A stretch of 64,000 bases of DNA from the NCBI RefSeq assembly GCF_910592395.1, contig NC_088326.1, positions 3,105,001 through 3,169,000 of the forward strand, read 5' to 3'. Within the stretch, counting starts at the first letter, position 1, and every line of letters begins with the position of its first letter. Below, piece after piece: positions 19,544 through 31,100 of the stretch. The position numbers and the translations under genes are program-made. The stretch comes from Lineus longissimus. Lineage: Eukaryota > Nemertea > Pilidiophora > Heteronemertea > Lineidae. Below the pieces are notes generated by a model that was not told the DNA's origin, did no database searches, and saw nothing but the letters and a program-made list of their open reading frames with translations.

Positions 19544-21289
19544 TCTCACTTGGGAGACTGGGCCTAAAACCGTACACCTACCTCTAATCTTGAAGCTAAA
19601 GACCACGTCCAACGCCTGGGATTCGCCGAATCAGGACTTGAGGAATGTGGTGCAACCTCATCCCTAGGTGGCCGTTAACAGCATACAGCGTCACTGTATG
19701 TCTCGAGCAGACGATACCATCTACAAGTAACAAAGCTCACAACAATACAAAGGGAGATGCGTGACAGCCGGTCCGATTAGCTGCCTGAAGTAGGACGCTA
19801 TATAATAGGCGGATTTTCGTGCGTTTTATTTTTGTGATGGATGAGTACTCGACGGGAATCGTGCTACTTTTTTTTCCCAGAAATGTTGTATTGTGACGAG
19901 CCAAGAATGCATGTATATTATGTCTGCTTTACGTGAGTATCGATTTAACCTCATTTCATGCAGGTCATACTGCAGATGATAATAAAGTACCGCACAATTC
20001 CCAATCCGTGTATAAATATGAACGTGTACTTCTTATCTCTTCTCTTCTATTGATAAGATTTGTGGGATTTGGCCATATATCCACGTGCAGCAGCGATAGA
20101 CGAACGAAGTCAACACTTCCATGTCATTGATTTTATTTCTATACTAACAAAGATATGATTATTCTAAAGGGATTGTTTGACCCCCTGTCAGGGTTGAATA
20201 GCCGCAGACAGTTATTCCTTGTCAACCTGTTTCACTTCCACACGACACACCTGCCCAAAGGGCACTTGACTTTGCTGTCAAAGGTTCCAAGACCTACCCC
20301 GCCAAGGACGACATTGCACAAACCTACTGGGTACCACAAGCGCAGACCTCACGCCTACGGCAACGTATAGCATGTCAACGTACTCTCTACTATACCACAG
20401 TAGAGCATTTCACTGTTGTCGATATCGCATTAAACAGTGAACATTCTACTGTGTGTTTGCTTTTGCGCACATTCTCTGCGCAACGAAGAATACCATTGAA
20501 TATTATATAAATATTGCATGTCAAGCCATAGAATAGTCAAAATTATTTGTCAGGTCAAAAATTATTTCACGAGGCTTTAAACCAAACCTTGAAGAAATCG
20601 GCCCAGCAGGTTTTGCACAGCGACCCAAACCACTGTCAAAGTGATTTTTAATCGGCGGATACGCAAATCATGTATGGAGCCAAGACGTGTACATTATGTA
20701 CTGTAGACAGTGTGTGTTTACATTAGCAGACGATGTTTGTTTGAAGCGAGTCCAGGCCCAACTTGAATGCCTTGTACTTTCTGTTCGTGGATGTAACAGT
20801 CCCACCCAATGCAACCTACCTACTTTGTGGGTGTAATTCAAGACCCTGACAGTATCACTGTGCAACTTCCTGGCTTAAAACGCCGTAAATATGCTGTTTT
20901 TTATCGCCGATTTCGTCGAAATCTTAATGGCCGCCATTTGCAATATCGCGTCATCGATGATGTCAGCCGTGGAATAATGCCGTGGAATAGTCAAAATTAT
21001 CGCATGGCACGTGGTCGTGAATGACGCGACGTGATTGGCTCACATACTAATGAGGTATGATAATCTGGAATATTGTTGAATGACCACGTGTTTTTAATTT
21101 GTACTATATATATAGTTTTTGACTGTAGCCGAATAGATGATAAATCAATAAATCAATTTGAATTTGAAATTTTGACTCTTTTATTTCATTTTAGCAGTGA
21201 GGATGGGCGGCTACAGGCGGTATCATTTCCAACAACATGTCACAATAAGAGACCTTTTTCCCCTATGTGCCAGGAGTAAGAGGGGTTGG
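19544..21289. other. Intergenic sequence
   Basis: No exon was recognised. A word containing GGAATAGTCAAAATTAT recurs near 20530 and 20984, and inverted CAGTGAA/TTCACTG words lie at 20400-20455; neither could be assigned to an element. Confidence 0.35.
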
Positions 21290-22567
21290 GGTGGTTAGGT
21301 CCTCTCATTCCCAGCTGCCAGTCACAGTCTGGTAAATTTTTGTCTCAATTATGAATTTTGGCAATGATCGTGGGTCGGGGTCCTATCATTCCCAGCCACG
21401 AGTCACAATCTGGTAACTTTTTGTCTCACGTATGAAGTTTGGCAGTGATCATGGGTCGGGGTCCTATCATTCACAGCCACGAGACACAATCTGGGAACTT
21501 TTTGTCTCACATATAAAGTTTGGCAGTGATCATGGGTCGGGGTCCTATCATTCACAGCCGCGAGTCACAATCTGGTAACTTTTTGTCTCACGTATGAAGT
21601 TTGGCAGTGATCAGGGGTCGGGCTCCTATCATTCCCAGCCACGAGTCACAATCTGGTAACTCTTTGTCTCACATATAAAGTTTGGCAGTGATCAGGGGTC
21701 GGGGTCCTATCATTCCCAGCCACGAGTCACAATCTGGTAACTTTTTGTCTCACGTATGAAGTTTGGCAGTGATCATGGGTCGGGGTCCTATCATTCACAG
21801 CCGCGAGTCACAATCTGGTAAATTTTTGTCTCACGTATGAAGTTTGGCAGTGATCATGGGTCGGGGTCCTATCATTCCCAGCCGCGAGTCACAATCTGGT
21901 AACTTTTTGTCTCACGTATGAAGTTTGGCAGTGATCATGGGTCGGGGTCCTATCATTCCCAGCCGCGAGTCACAATCTGGTAACTTTTTGTCTCACGTAT
22001 GAAGTTTGGCAGTGGTCATGGGTCGGGGTCCCATCATTCCCAGCCGTAAGTCACAATCAGGTAACTTTTTGTCACACATATAAAGTTTGGCAGTGATCAG
22101 GGGTCGGGGTCCTATCATTCCCAGCCACGAGTCACAATCTGGTAACTTTTTGTCTCACGTATGAAGTTTGGCAGTGGTCATGGGTCGGGGTCCCATCATT
22201 CCCAGCCGTAAGTCACAATCAGGTAACTTTTTGTCTCACATATAAAGTTTGGCAGTGATCAGGGGTCGGGGTCCTATCATTCCCAGCCACGAGTCACAAT
22301 CTGGTAACTTTTTGTCTCACGTATGAAGTTTGGCAGTGATCATGGGTCGGGGTCCTATCATTCACAGCCACGAGTCACAATCTGGTAACTTTTTGTCTCA
22401 CATATAAAGTTTGGCAGTGGTCATGGGTCGGGGTCCCATCATTCCAAGCCGTAAGTCACAATCAGGAATTTTTTTGTCTCACATATAAAGTTTGGCAGTG
22501 ATCAGGGGTCGGGGTCCTATCATTCACAGCCACGAGTCACAATCTGGTAACTTTTTGTCTCACGTAT
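21290..22567. repeat. 81-bp satellite array, about 15-16 copies
   Basis: Unit GGGTCGGGGTCCTATCATTC ... GTCTCACGTATGAAGTTTGG CAGTGATCAT, period 81 bp. Copies differ at linked sites: CACGTATGAAG or CACATATAAAG, GATCATGGG or GATCAGGGG, and CCTATC or CCCATC. The array ends abruptly in unrelated sequence at GTATGGGCCCACTC. Confidence 0.92.
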
Positions 22568-22749
22568 GGGCCCACTCATTGTTAATTCAAGAAGCGGATA
22601 ATAGACGGCGAAAGCATCTGGCCAACTGTGAACTGTCTACTGTGTAAGTGGAAAATGGAGACAGTGAAGAGTTCACTGTTTTGTGCGGAGCATGCTGATG
22701 ATTAGAACGTTTGATTGACCATTATCCCAGACACCAAATAGGCGTCTAC

Positions 22750-23800
22750 TTAAATCGAATGAGCAAAACGCTTTCGAACACATAACAATAAATCGAATGA
22801 ACTGTTTGATTTTTTCGAATGAATCAAAACGTGATCAAATCGACGATACATAGAATCAAATCAAATCGCATTCGATTGTAACGATCGAATGCAGCTGGTG
22901 GAATCGAACGAATGCCGGAACAGCTAATCCCGCAATTCATTCGATTCATAATGTGCGACATTCGTTCGATTCGCCAAGGGTCATGTGCCATCTTGTGACG
23001 TCACTGCATCAGCCGCCTGGACGCGCGGAGATTGTTGATTACTTTCGATCTTTCTTGGCGATTCTTCAGCTTCCACAATGACAGAAATGCGTGTTAGCAT
23101 TAATAAGGCTTCCAGAAACGAGTAAAAGTAGCGATAAAATGCATAGTTTCGATATCATGGAGGCTGCCATCTTGTATATCACGTGACTATAAAAACTGCG
23201 CTGCCTGGATTGAGTCACGTGCCAGCATTAACCAATCGGAATCGAATAGGATTTACTGTGAAAATCGAATGAATGAGTGTACGAATCGAATGAACGCGCG
23301 GAGAAAAATCGAATGCATGTGTGCAAAATCGAATAAAAGTGTAGGAAAATCGAATGAAAGTATGAAAAAATCGAATAGACCTGTTCAGAAATCGAATGAA
23401 CAGTTTAGAAAATCGAATGAAACCTGTTCAGAAATCGAATGAATGTGCGCAAGGATCGAATGAAGGTATGCAAAAATATCGAATGGACGTGTTCAAAATC
23501 GAATGAATGTGTGTCACTATCGAATGAATGTGCGCAATAAAGACGAGCGGTATGTTCGGTTAATTAACGAATGTCGTGGTTGACTTTATAGGATTAAAAA
23601 TGTTACTTCGATTTCATCGAATGAATATGTCAGTGATCAAATGAATATAGCTGCATTGAATTGAATGAATGTCCATGAAATAATCGAATTGTGTCTAATG
23701 AATCGAACACATGTAATGAATTTCATGAGAAATCGAATGAATGTTGTGACAAATCGAACGAATGTTGTAAATAATCGAACGAATGCTGTGAAAAATCAAA
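22750..23800. repeat. Interspersed AATCGAATGAA minisatellite-like block
   Basis: The word ATCGAATG(A) recurs dozens of times over about 1 kb, in the densest part (23250-23530) every 20-30 bases separated by short variable spacers such as TGTGTGC or AGTATG. Inverted forms (CATTCGATT) occur near 22870-22975. It lies between the 81-bp satellite and the cGAS-like pseudogene. Confidence 0.8.
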
Positions 23801-23828
23801 TTTTGCTACAAAAACGTGCCATAGCAAC

Positions 23829-24842
23829 GTGCCCATGACAAGGCCAACGGGCCGAGATTCGAGCGAAGGACTGATCGTAGCCGCAGAATGTCACTACGAC
23901 TACTGCAGCCACAGCAAACAGTTATTATTTATATATGAAATATGTAGATGCGCTTTTTCAGTCATCAATATTTACGCCCTTCCTGAGCGATGGGAACACG
24001 GACCTGGATCACCAGGGAGAGGGGTACTGGAGACTGCGGTTGAAGAATCCGTCCAATGAGACGAAGAAATTAGGCGTCTTGGTGACAGAGAAAGGCACCG
24101 ATTACTTTTGCCTAAGCCCTCTCGAAGTCCACGCTTTTCTCTTTGGAAAAGTCCAGAAAATCCTTAGCTTCGACAGTTCCCTAATGGAAAGTGATGGTGT
24201 TGAACAAATCGGGCACAAATCTTGACAAGCGGGTCCTGCCATTAAACTGACGGTGAAGTACCGCACAGGAAACGAGGATGAAGACTCCTTTGATATGGAT
24301 TGTTTGTCCCCTGTTTCACTGAGATTGGCGGAAGGCAACTTGTAAGTAAGCGGCATCCTCTCGTGGGTGACCAGCACGACCTGACTACGAAGAGACGCCT
24401 TGACCCGAATACACTCGGATGGCGGTAGAGCTTCAGTACTGCAGAGCGCGATAGGATTTCTCCTCTAGTTCCAAATGATGGATGGAAGAGCACGAAGAAG
24501 ATGTATCACCTGGTGAAGTTTATCCGTTACTTCCACCCGCAATTCAGGGAGTTCAACTCCTACATTTACAAGACTGTGTTCCTGTATCTGTTGGACGACT
24601 ACAGCGTGACGTCTGACTGGCGTGAGGAGGATCTTGCAGACCGCTTTCTGGGTTACATGAAAGAGTTGGAGGCGTTTTTCAAAAGTGGACAACTGCCTCA
24701 TTATCATTTAAATAAGAAGGAATGACTCCTTAGGAATCTGCTCCACAACGATGCAAGTCAAAACGAAATATTTTACAATTTTCTCCATCAGAGGAATAGA
24801 AATCCTAACAGGGAGAGGGGGAGTCTGATAGAGAATCTCTAA
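23829..24842 (+). pseudogene. Broken Mab-21/cGAS-like gene copy
   Basis: Parallels the intact gene at 15255-18896 over most of exon 4: HQGEGYWRLRLKNP, CLSPLEVHAFLFGKV, QAGPAIKLTVKY, SFDMD, KRHPLVGDQHDL and YIYKTVFLYLLDDY down to a stop at 24840-24842. Upstream, SSEGL and YDYC at about 23855-23910 may be a degraded nucleotidyltransferase motif. Lesions seen are a stop at 24223-24225, a one-base loss just after SFDMD (about 24305-24315), a stop near 24428 and a stop at 24723-24725. The transmembrane exon and helical-spine exon are not seen. I describe the breaks only; a second functional paralogue elsewhere cannot be excluded. Confidence 0.8.
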
Positions 24843-25114
24843 TCATGATGCAATAATTTAGGGTGACGTGAAAGTATGGTTTAGTCCACCAAGTAATTTC
24901 AGTAAATCATGCCCTGCTGTTCTATGAGACTGTGATCGTAGCGAGTCCCCATATTGTGCAACTGAGTAACGCTAGAAAACATGATGATTCGCACTTCCCC
25001 CCCCCCCCCTCCCCCCACTGGATGTGATAGATGTCTCGGCTTCTTCCGCCAAGTCAATCAGTTGTTAGGGAACACTGAAATATATCGATATGTTTGGCTC
25101 GCTATTTCTTATTG
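24843..25114. other. Spacer with C-rich run
   Basis: Contains a polycytosine run (about 25000-25016). No gene was seen. It forms the 3' flank of the minus-strand SLC18B1-like gene A. Confidence 0.35.
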
Positions 25115-28100
25115 CTATTTTCTTATCAGTTTGTCGGTTTCTTTTCCGATGCGACTCGATTGAATCTGTCCGCTTTTAGACGAAGTTGAAGTCTCATTCT
25201 CCAATTTGGGACGACTTTTCCGTCTGCTTAGGACGAAGCTTATAAGATTGAGTATCACCTGTAAATACCAAAATACTGGTATCATGACATTATATTGCAC
25301 TAACATGATCAATACGCTTTAGGAAATAGTCGCCTGAACTTACATACCTGCAGCACCATACTCTGGCGCAGTAATAATAATGTAATGAGGCGGTCCCACA
25401 CTGCTTGAATTGGCCATGCGCTATGACCTTTACAATAGGGCCGTTTAGACGACAGGCGAAAAGACCGCATTCGGATCGAATCTGGATGAATCCGGATTAA
25501 AACCACCCAAGGCGATGGTACCTTTTTAGTCCGGATGCAACCACATTGATCCGGATCTTTTTGCGTTTACACGACGAAAAATTAATCCGGATTCGGGACG
25601 CATCCGGATTTTTTCGCGTCGTCTAAACGGCCCTATAGTCTAAGCGCATTGTATTGTGGCGGTGCCTATAGTGGCCATACATAGGGGTATTAATCTCCGA
25701 CCAAATAACTACCACGCCCTTCTTGTCCAACGGTACCTACCAGTATAAAAAGTGGTATCACAGTGATGGAAGTTGCCCAGGAAAAGCCAACCGCCTCTGT
25801 TAAAGCGCCACCAACAATTGGCCCCATACCACAACTGAAAAATATAACAACAAGCATGAGGAAAAACCCACACCGACCGCCTCTGTCAAAAGGCCACCGC
25901 CCAAAATTGGCGCAATCCAGGAGTCACGGCCTCATGGTCCCCGACCGTCTCTCTCAGAAGGCCGCTGCCCACAACTGGCGCTATCCAGGAGTGACCCACG
26001 ACCTCGGCACAATCTAGGACTCGCGACCTCATGGTCCCCGAACGCCTCTGTCAAAGGACCACCGCCCACAGCTGGTGCAATCCAGGATTTGGCCATCAGC
26101 TCAGCCGGTCCCTAATCGTTTGATCTTCATCAGAAAGGTGGGTCGGGGATACCCTCTCCCTCCGCACAAATACATGCTGTTTCAAGCAAACACGGACAAA
26201 CGCCTCAACCCATATCTCTTACCCTAAGGAAATTCCGGAAACGTTCAGTGCTGCGATTATACCGTAGGTCTGTGTATTATCGGGAAAACCAATTTTCCTG
26301 AAAAAAAGAGATAACGACCTAAGTCACCTGAAAATTTAATGACCTCGGGTGATATGCTGTGCAAGACCTCCACTACCAGAACCAGATAGAAAACTACATC
26401 AAAAGCGTTAATGGCCGCTGAATAACAGTGGTTGTTGCCCGTATTTCAGTAGTGTTTCCTAAACTAGAGCCAGCTATAGGCACACTGTGACGGGAACACC
26501 AAAAAACGTGTTTATCTATCTTCCAGCGTTCCCAAACAACGAGGGGAAACACTCCGAAACGGAACGACCCAAAAACATAACACCGGTGTAATGTTTTTGA
26601 GTGTTTCTGTTTTTGAGTGTTTCCCTTCATTGTTTGGGAACGCTCAAAAATAGATTGACAAGTTTTCTGTGTATCCCCCCTATTGAAAAGTCATGGTCTC
26701 TCTAGCTGCCTATTGTTTGGAAACACTGACACATGGGAAACAACCACAGATGTTACACCGGCACACATTATTTATAATGAAGACAACCAATTGAATCTTC
26801 GCATAATAACGCTTTCAGTGAAGTGTCGCAAGCCAATGACTCCAGCGTCAACGTTTAGCAAACTCACATAGGCTAGAGTCCACCATGTTCATTATAGCCA
26901 AAAGAAACGATTGACCTACCTTGCGTCCGCTACCATCTGCGGCAAGATTGGGATGAGCAGGAGGGTGGCACCAATACCCAGTATAACCAATGACACCACC
27001 GTCAGCCATAGCGATTGGCTGAAAGTGAAGAAAACCTTCAGGACTCAGACGAACTTGGAAATGATGTTAATTTCTGGTGACCGGAATATCATTTGTATGA
27101 AGTGCAGTATAGTATCGGACTGAAGTTTAACAACATACGCCACCATTGAACCCAGTTCGTTTTAAAAACTTCATGGGGAATACGACGAAAACATAGCGTT
27201 TACTTTGGCCTTTAAACCTCCATAAAAGCTGTTTCACGGGGCTCGATGTCATCAAGATTATAGTCCTGAAAACCCTCTTTTAAGATAGTAAAACAAGGGA
27301 AATGCGGGTGCGAGTAGGCCTTGTTTAAAGACAGTAGACTGTGTATTGGGCCAAGCCTGAATTCTTTTAACTGAGCGTAAAGGGGCAAAAAACGGAATGA
27401 AAGCTTTCTGAGATATCGTAGGCGCGCAAAAACGCATCACTGCGTGAATTTCATTCGCCTCCCTCTCCTTTTGCTTCCAAGTCGACAGACTAATTTGTAT
27501 TAAAGCCTCGCAGTAGGTTGAACAAAGCCGTGTATCGGAGTGGTGCACGCTTCGCGGCTCACTGGTATCAATTGACCGACATCAACAGCGAAGAATTATT
27601 TCTCTGAAAACATGTTTGGGACTCGCTGCATAACGTACCGTATGTGAAATAGGGGGAACGGACCAATAAGAAGATACCCAACCATCATTAACAAATCTCC
27701 AACGATTGTCAAATATTCGCCACAGTGCTGAAATTACGAAATACGATACCGGTGATTACATGAACATGTGGTTGAATGTGCATACAGGGCGGTCCAAAAA
27801 ATTAAAAATGAAGACGCTAGTTTAAGAAGATAACTAAGTGCCTTTCTTGTGAAAATTGGAGTTCATTGATAACCATGTACGTAACCTTTCCCGAGTCATT
27901 CGGGAGCACAGTCTTTGCCTTGCGTGCCGATCGAGGCCATCTGAGGATATAATGGGGCTTTGAGAAGATTAAGAGGTGACCTACCCATTTATCGATCACG
28001 AGCCCAACCAATGGTGAGCCGAGGCCATAAACTCCTGGGGTGATGATGAAAAATAGACCCAGCACGCCAGTGGTCAGCCCGAACTGAAATCAAGTGAAAT

Positions 28101-31100
28101 ACTCTAATCATTGAGGAAAACAAATAAACATGTATTACTGGGCAGAGACATGTATTCATCCACAGGCGGAAGTGTGGCACTGACACATGTAGTCCGTACT
28201 GAACTGTGAAGCTGTGTTAAATACATGACTGTGATGGGTGAAAGTGGATTTATTCTTCAATCTTTGGTGGATTCTTAATCTACAGAGCCAGGCCATAACA
28301 GGGATATACTTTTTGATAATTAATTTAAGGAAATATTGTGTCAGTGGCCAGTTTAGAACTTGTATTCTAATAGGCCCATATCAGTCCGCGAGTGACGATT
28401 TGATGGCAATCCTGTACAAAAATCAATTTTTCTCAGGCAGTCGGTATTGGAATGTTTTGAATTTTTACTATTATTTCGATAAAAGCCTCTTCATAACACA
28501 TATAAAATTTGGTGGGAATTAAAACACCCTTGGTGTACTTTTTTCACCAAGCTATGTTCATCAAAATGTACACAGAATGTACACGCTGGCTAATAGAGGT
28601 CTCTGGCCTACTAATTCAGTAGTTTTTTCCACTCCGTTTTATGAGTAAATCATTGTTGGTACAATCTAAATGACGATTTTGGGGTGCAGAGCAAAGTTTA
28701 AACGCGCACATTCACCAAAGGCATCCTTTAAGGCAGTCACATTAACTCACCGGTTCCAGATGAGCTGTGAGAACTGGCAACATTACGCATAAACATAAAA
28801 ATCCGGTAATCGGAGATAAGATTGCGATGAAGATTCGATAATGTAGTATTAACCTCCAAATCGTAAATGACGTATCCGTTTTTGCATCGCGGTTTTCCGG
28901 AGCTGCAATCGCACCTTGAAAAGAAAGGGTTTACCACACAGGCAAAATAGTCCACGCATGAATCTATGACGAGAATAATTCATCAGCGTTCCATCCATAT
29001 GATGGATAATCCCCATCATAGATCCATGGATGGAATACGTTATAAATTTGTTGACGGGTCATCAAAGAATCTATATCAGAATTGGTGAACTATTTTTCAG
29101 AATTCTGAAGCCCCCGCCCATTTTTTGACGCGCTGTCTGGAAGCTGAGCAGTGTCAATACAATGATGAGGGTCAAGATCGTTTTATTTCCACACACTTTT
29201 GTCGTAAGTCCCGGTGCGGTCATGTTGGATATGCACTGCTGTCTGGCATTGGCATTCTGCTGTTTCCGGGTAAGGGACACGGTAGAATGCCAGTGCAAGA
29301 CAGGTTCAGATGTTGATGCAAGCGAGAACGAGCAGCCTGGTAAAGCCTCCCGCCTCCCTGGGGAGCTGCGAGATCTCGTGATATTTAGGTGGTCGATCGC
29401 TCCGGTCAACGTTGAAAACGTTGCTACAATCCAACCTTGGGTCAGGGATTGGCGGAGGCGCAATGGCTTGGAACGAGGCTGGAGAACGTGAACAATGTGC
29501 TATTTCGGCAACACTGAGATATCACGTTACCTGTGGTCAGAATGCAATGTTTGCCTTAAAGGTACAACTTGGACATGAGATATGTTGAGTTTTTGTACAA
29601 AAACGGCTTCGAGCAGAACCGCAACTTCTCCAAACTGGATAAATGAAAACTCTTTGAACTTCACAAGGCATGTCAAAAACTGCCTCGTAACACTGCTGAA
29701 GATCGTAAGAGATCAGCGTTAGTCTGATACTACAGGTGCTGGCACATGGTGGCACTGAGCAGAAACAGTAGCCTCCTGGCCAGGTACTAGTAAATCCCAC
29801 GCCCCAGTTGTCTCTTTGATATATGGTAGGCTTATACCTTAAAATAATGATACAAAACAATCAACTGGACTGGAAAAAAAACCGGGAAAAATCACAACGT
29901 TCTTATTCTCGTCCTAAGATCAAAATCTGAGCCTCTCTATTATTCTGTACCTGTTTGTTCTTGAAACGCTGTCAATAAAATTACAGAAAAGGGCCAGAGA
30001 AGTAACACGAATCCTCCTGTCACGAAGAATGGTAGCCGGAAACCCCCCGCCTGGAAGTAAACAATATGACCACATCAGAGAAGGGTAGCCTCGATCCCGC
30101 GCCGATTCGAACCATCCCACGGGTTGGCCCGCCTTGACGACCAGGGCATGTTCAAAACAATTGTCACTAGCGTAACCTTAGCTTGGCGTTATCTCCTTCA
30201 GTTAAGCCCTTAGACTCAACACCAAATTAAGGTAACACCAGCGTTAGGGATAACGCTTAGTGTTTTGAACAACCGGTCCTGGAACCCGTGTGCTCTTCAG
30301 TGTGTATTGTTCGGGTTCAGGGGATCACGTGCATCAGTCCCGTCACCAAGAAAACCCTCTATCATAAGATTGACTCGCTTATGCACTTAATTTACCCTAG
30401 GAACGAGGTGATTCTGGTAAGGTCTCAAACAAAGCACTGAGACTGGGCAATATCATGGTGACCTCGCTGAACCAGAGATCGGCCAGTTTAGGCCTAAGTA
30501 AAGAGAGATTAAGTGGGACATACGAAAATACCTTGGCCTGATTGTTCAGAACAAGTTTTGTCACTAACGCTGGCGTTACCTTAACTTGGCGTTATAGCTC
30601 ATTAGACTCAACGCCAAGTCAAGTAAACGCCATTGTTGGTGGCAAAACTTGTTTAAACGACAAGTCCCTGATCCCCTCCCGCCACACCAATTCCTACCTG
30701 ATATAAAGCGCCCCCTAGTGCAGGTCCAACCAAATTTCCTATACCCATTGTTGTCCCCATCATACCCTGGAACGAATAAATCCATGATGTCAGTAAAATA
30801 AAAAGGATAAGATTAATGATACTCTTAAGCTTTTTTAAGATAAATGCAATAGACGTTCAAAAGAGTTGTTACTCTTTCTTCACTTCGTTTCTAATTTGGT
30901 ACGATTCTTTCTAAAAAAAAAGTGAAATATTTTACCCGCCGAATAAAGCAATTTGTAACTTGTAATTTGTAATTTGTAGTTTGCAATTTGCAATTTGCAA
31001 TTTGTAAAATTTGCAATTTGCAATTTGTAATTTGTAAAATATTTGATTCAACTAGTTAGGTTGTACATGTAGTTTTAAACTTGTAAAATATTTGATTCTC

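Noticed and set aside
21290-22567. CRISPR-like array
   Set aside because: Units are contiguous 81-bp satellite monomers without unique spacers, in a eukaryotic context.
23829-24059. 76-codon ORF as an independent gene
   Set aside because: Its start overlaps a decayed nucleotidyltransferase-like motif and its end is the wrong frame of the pseudogene.
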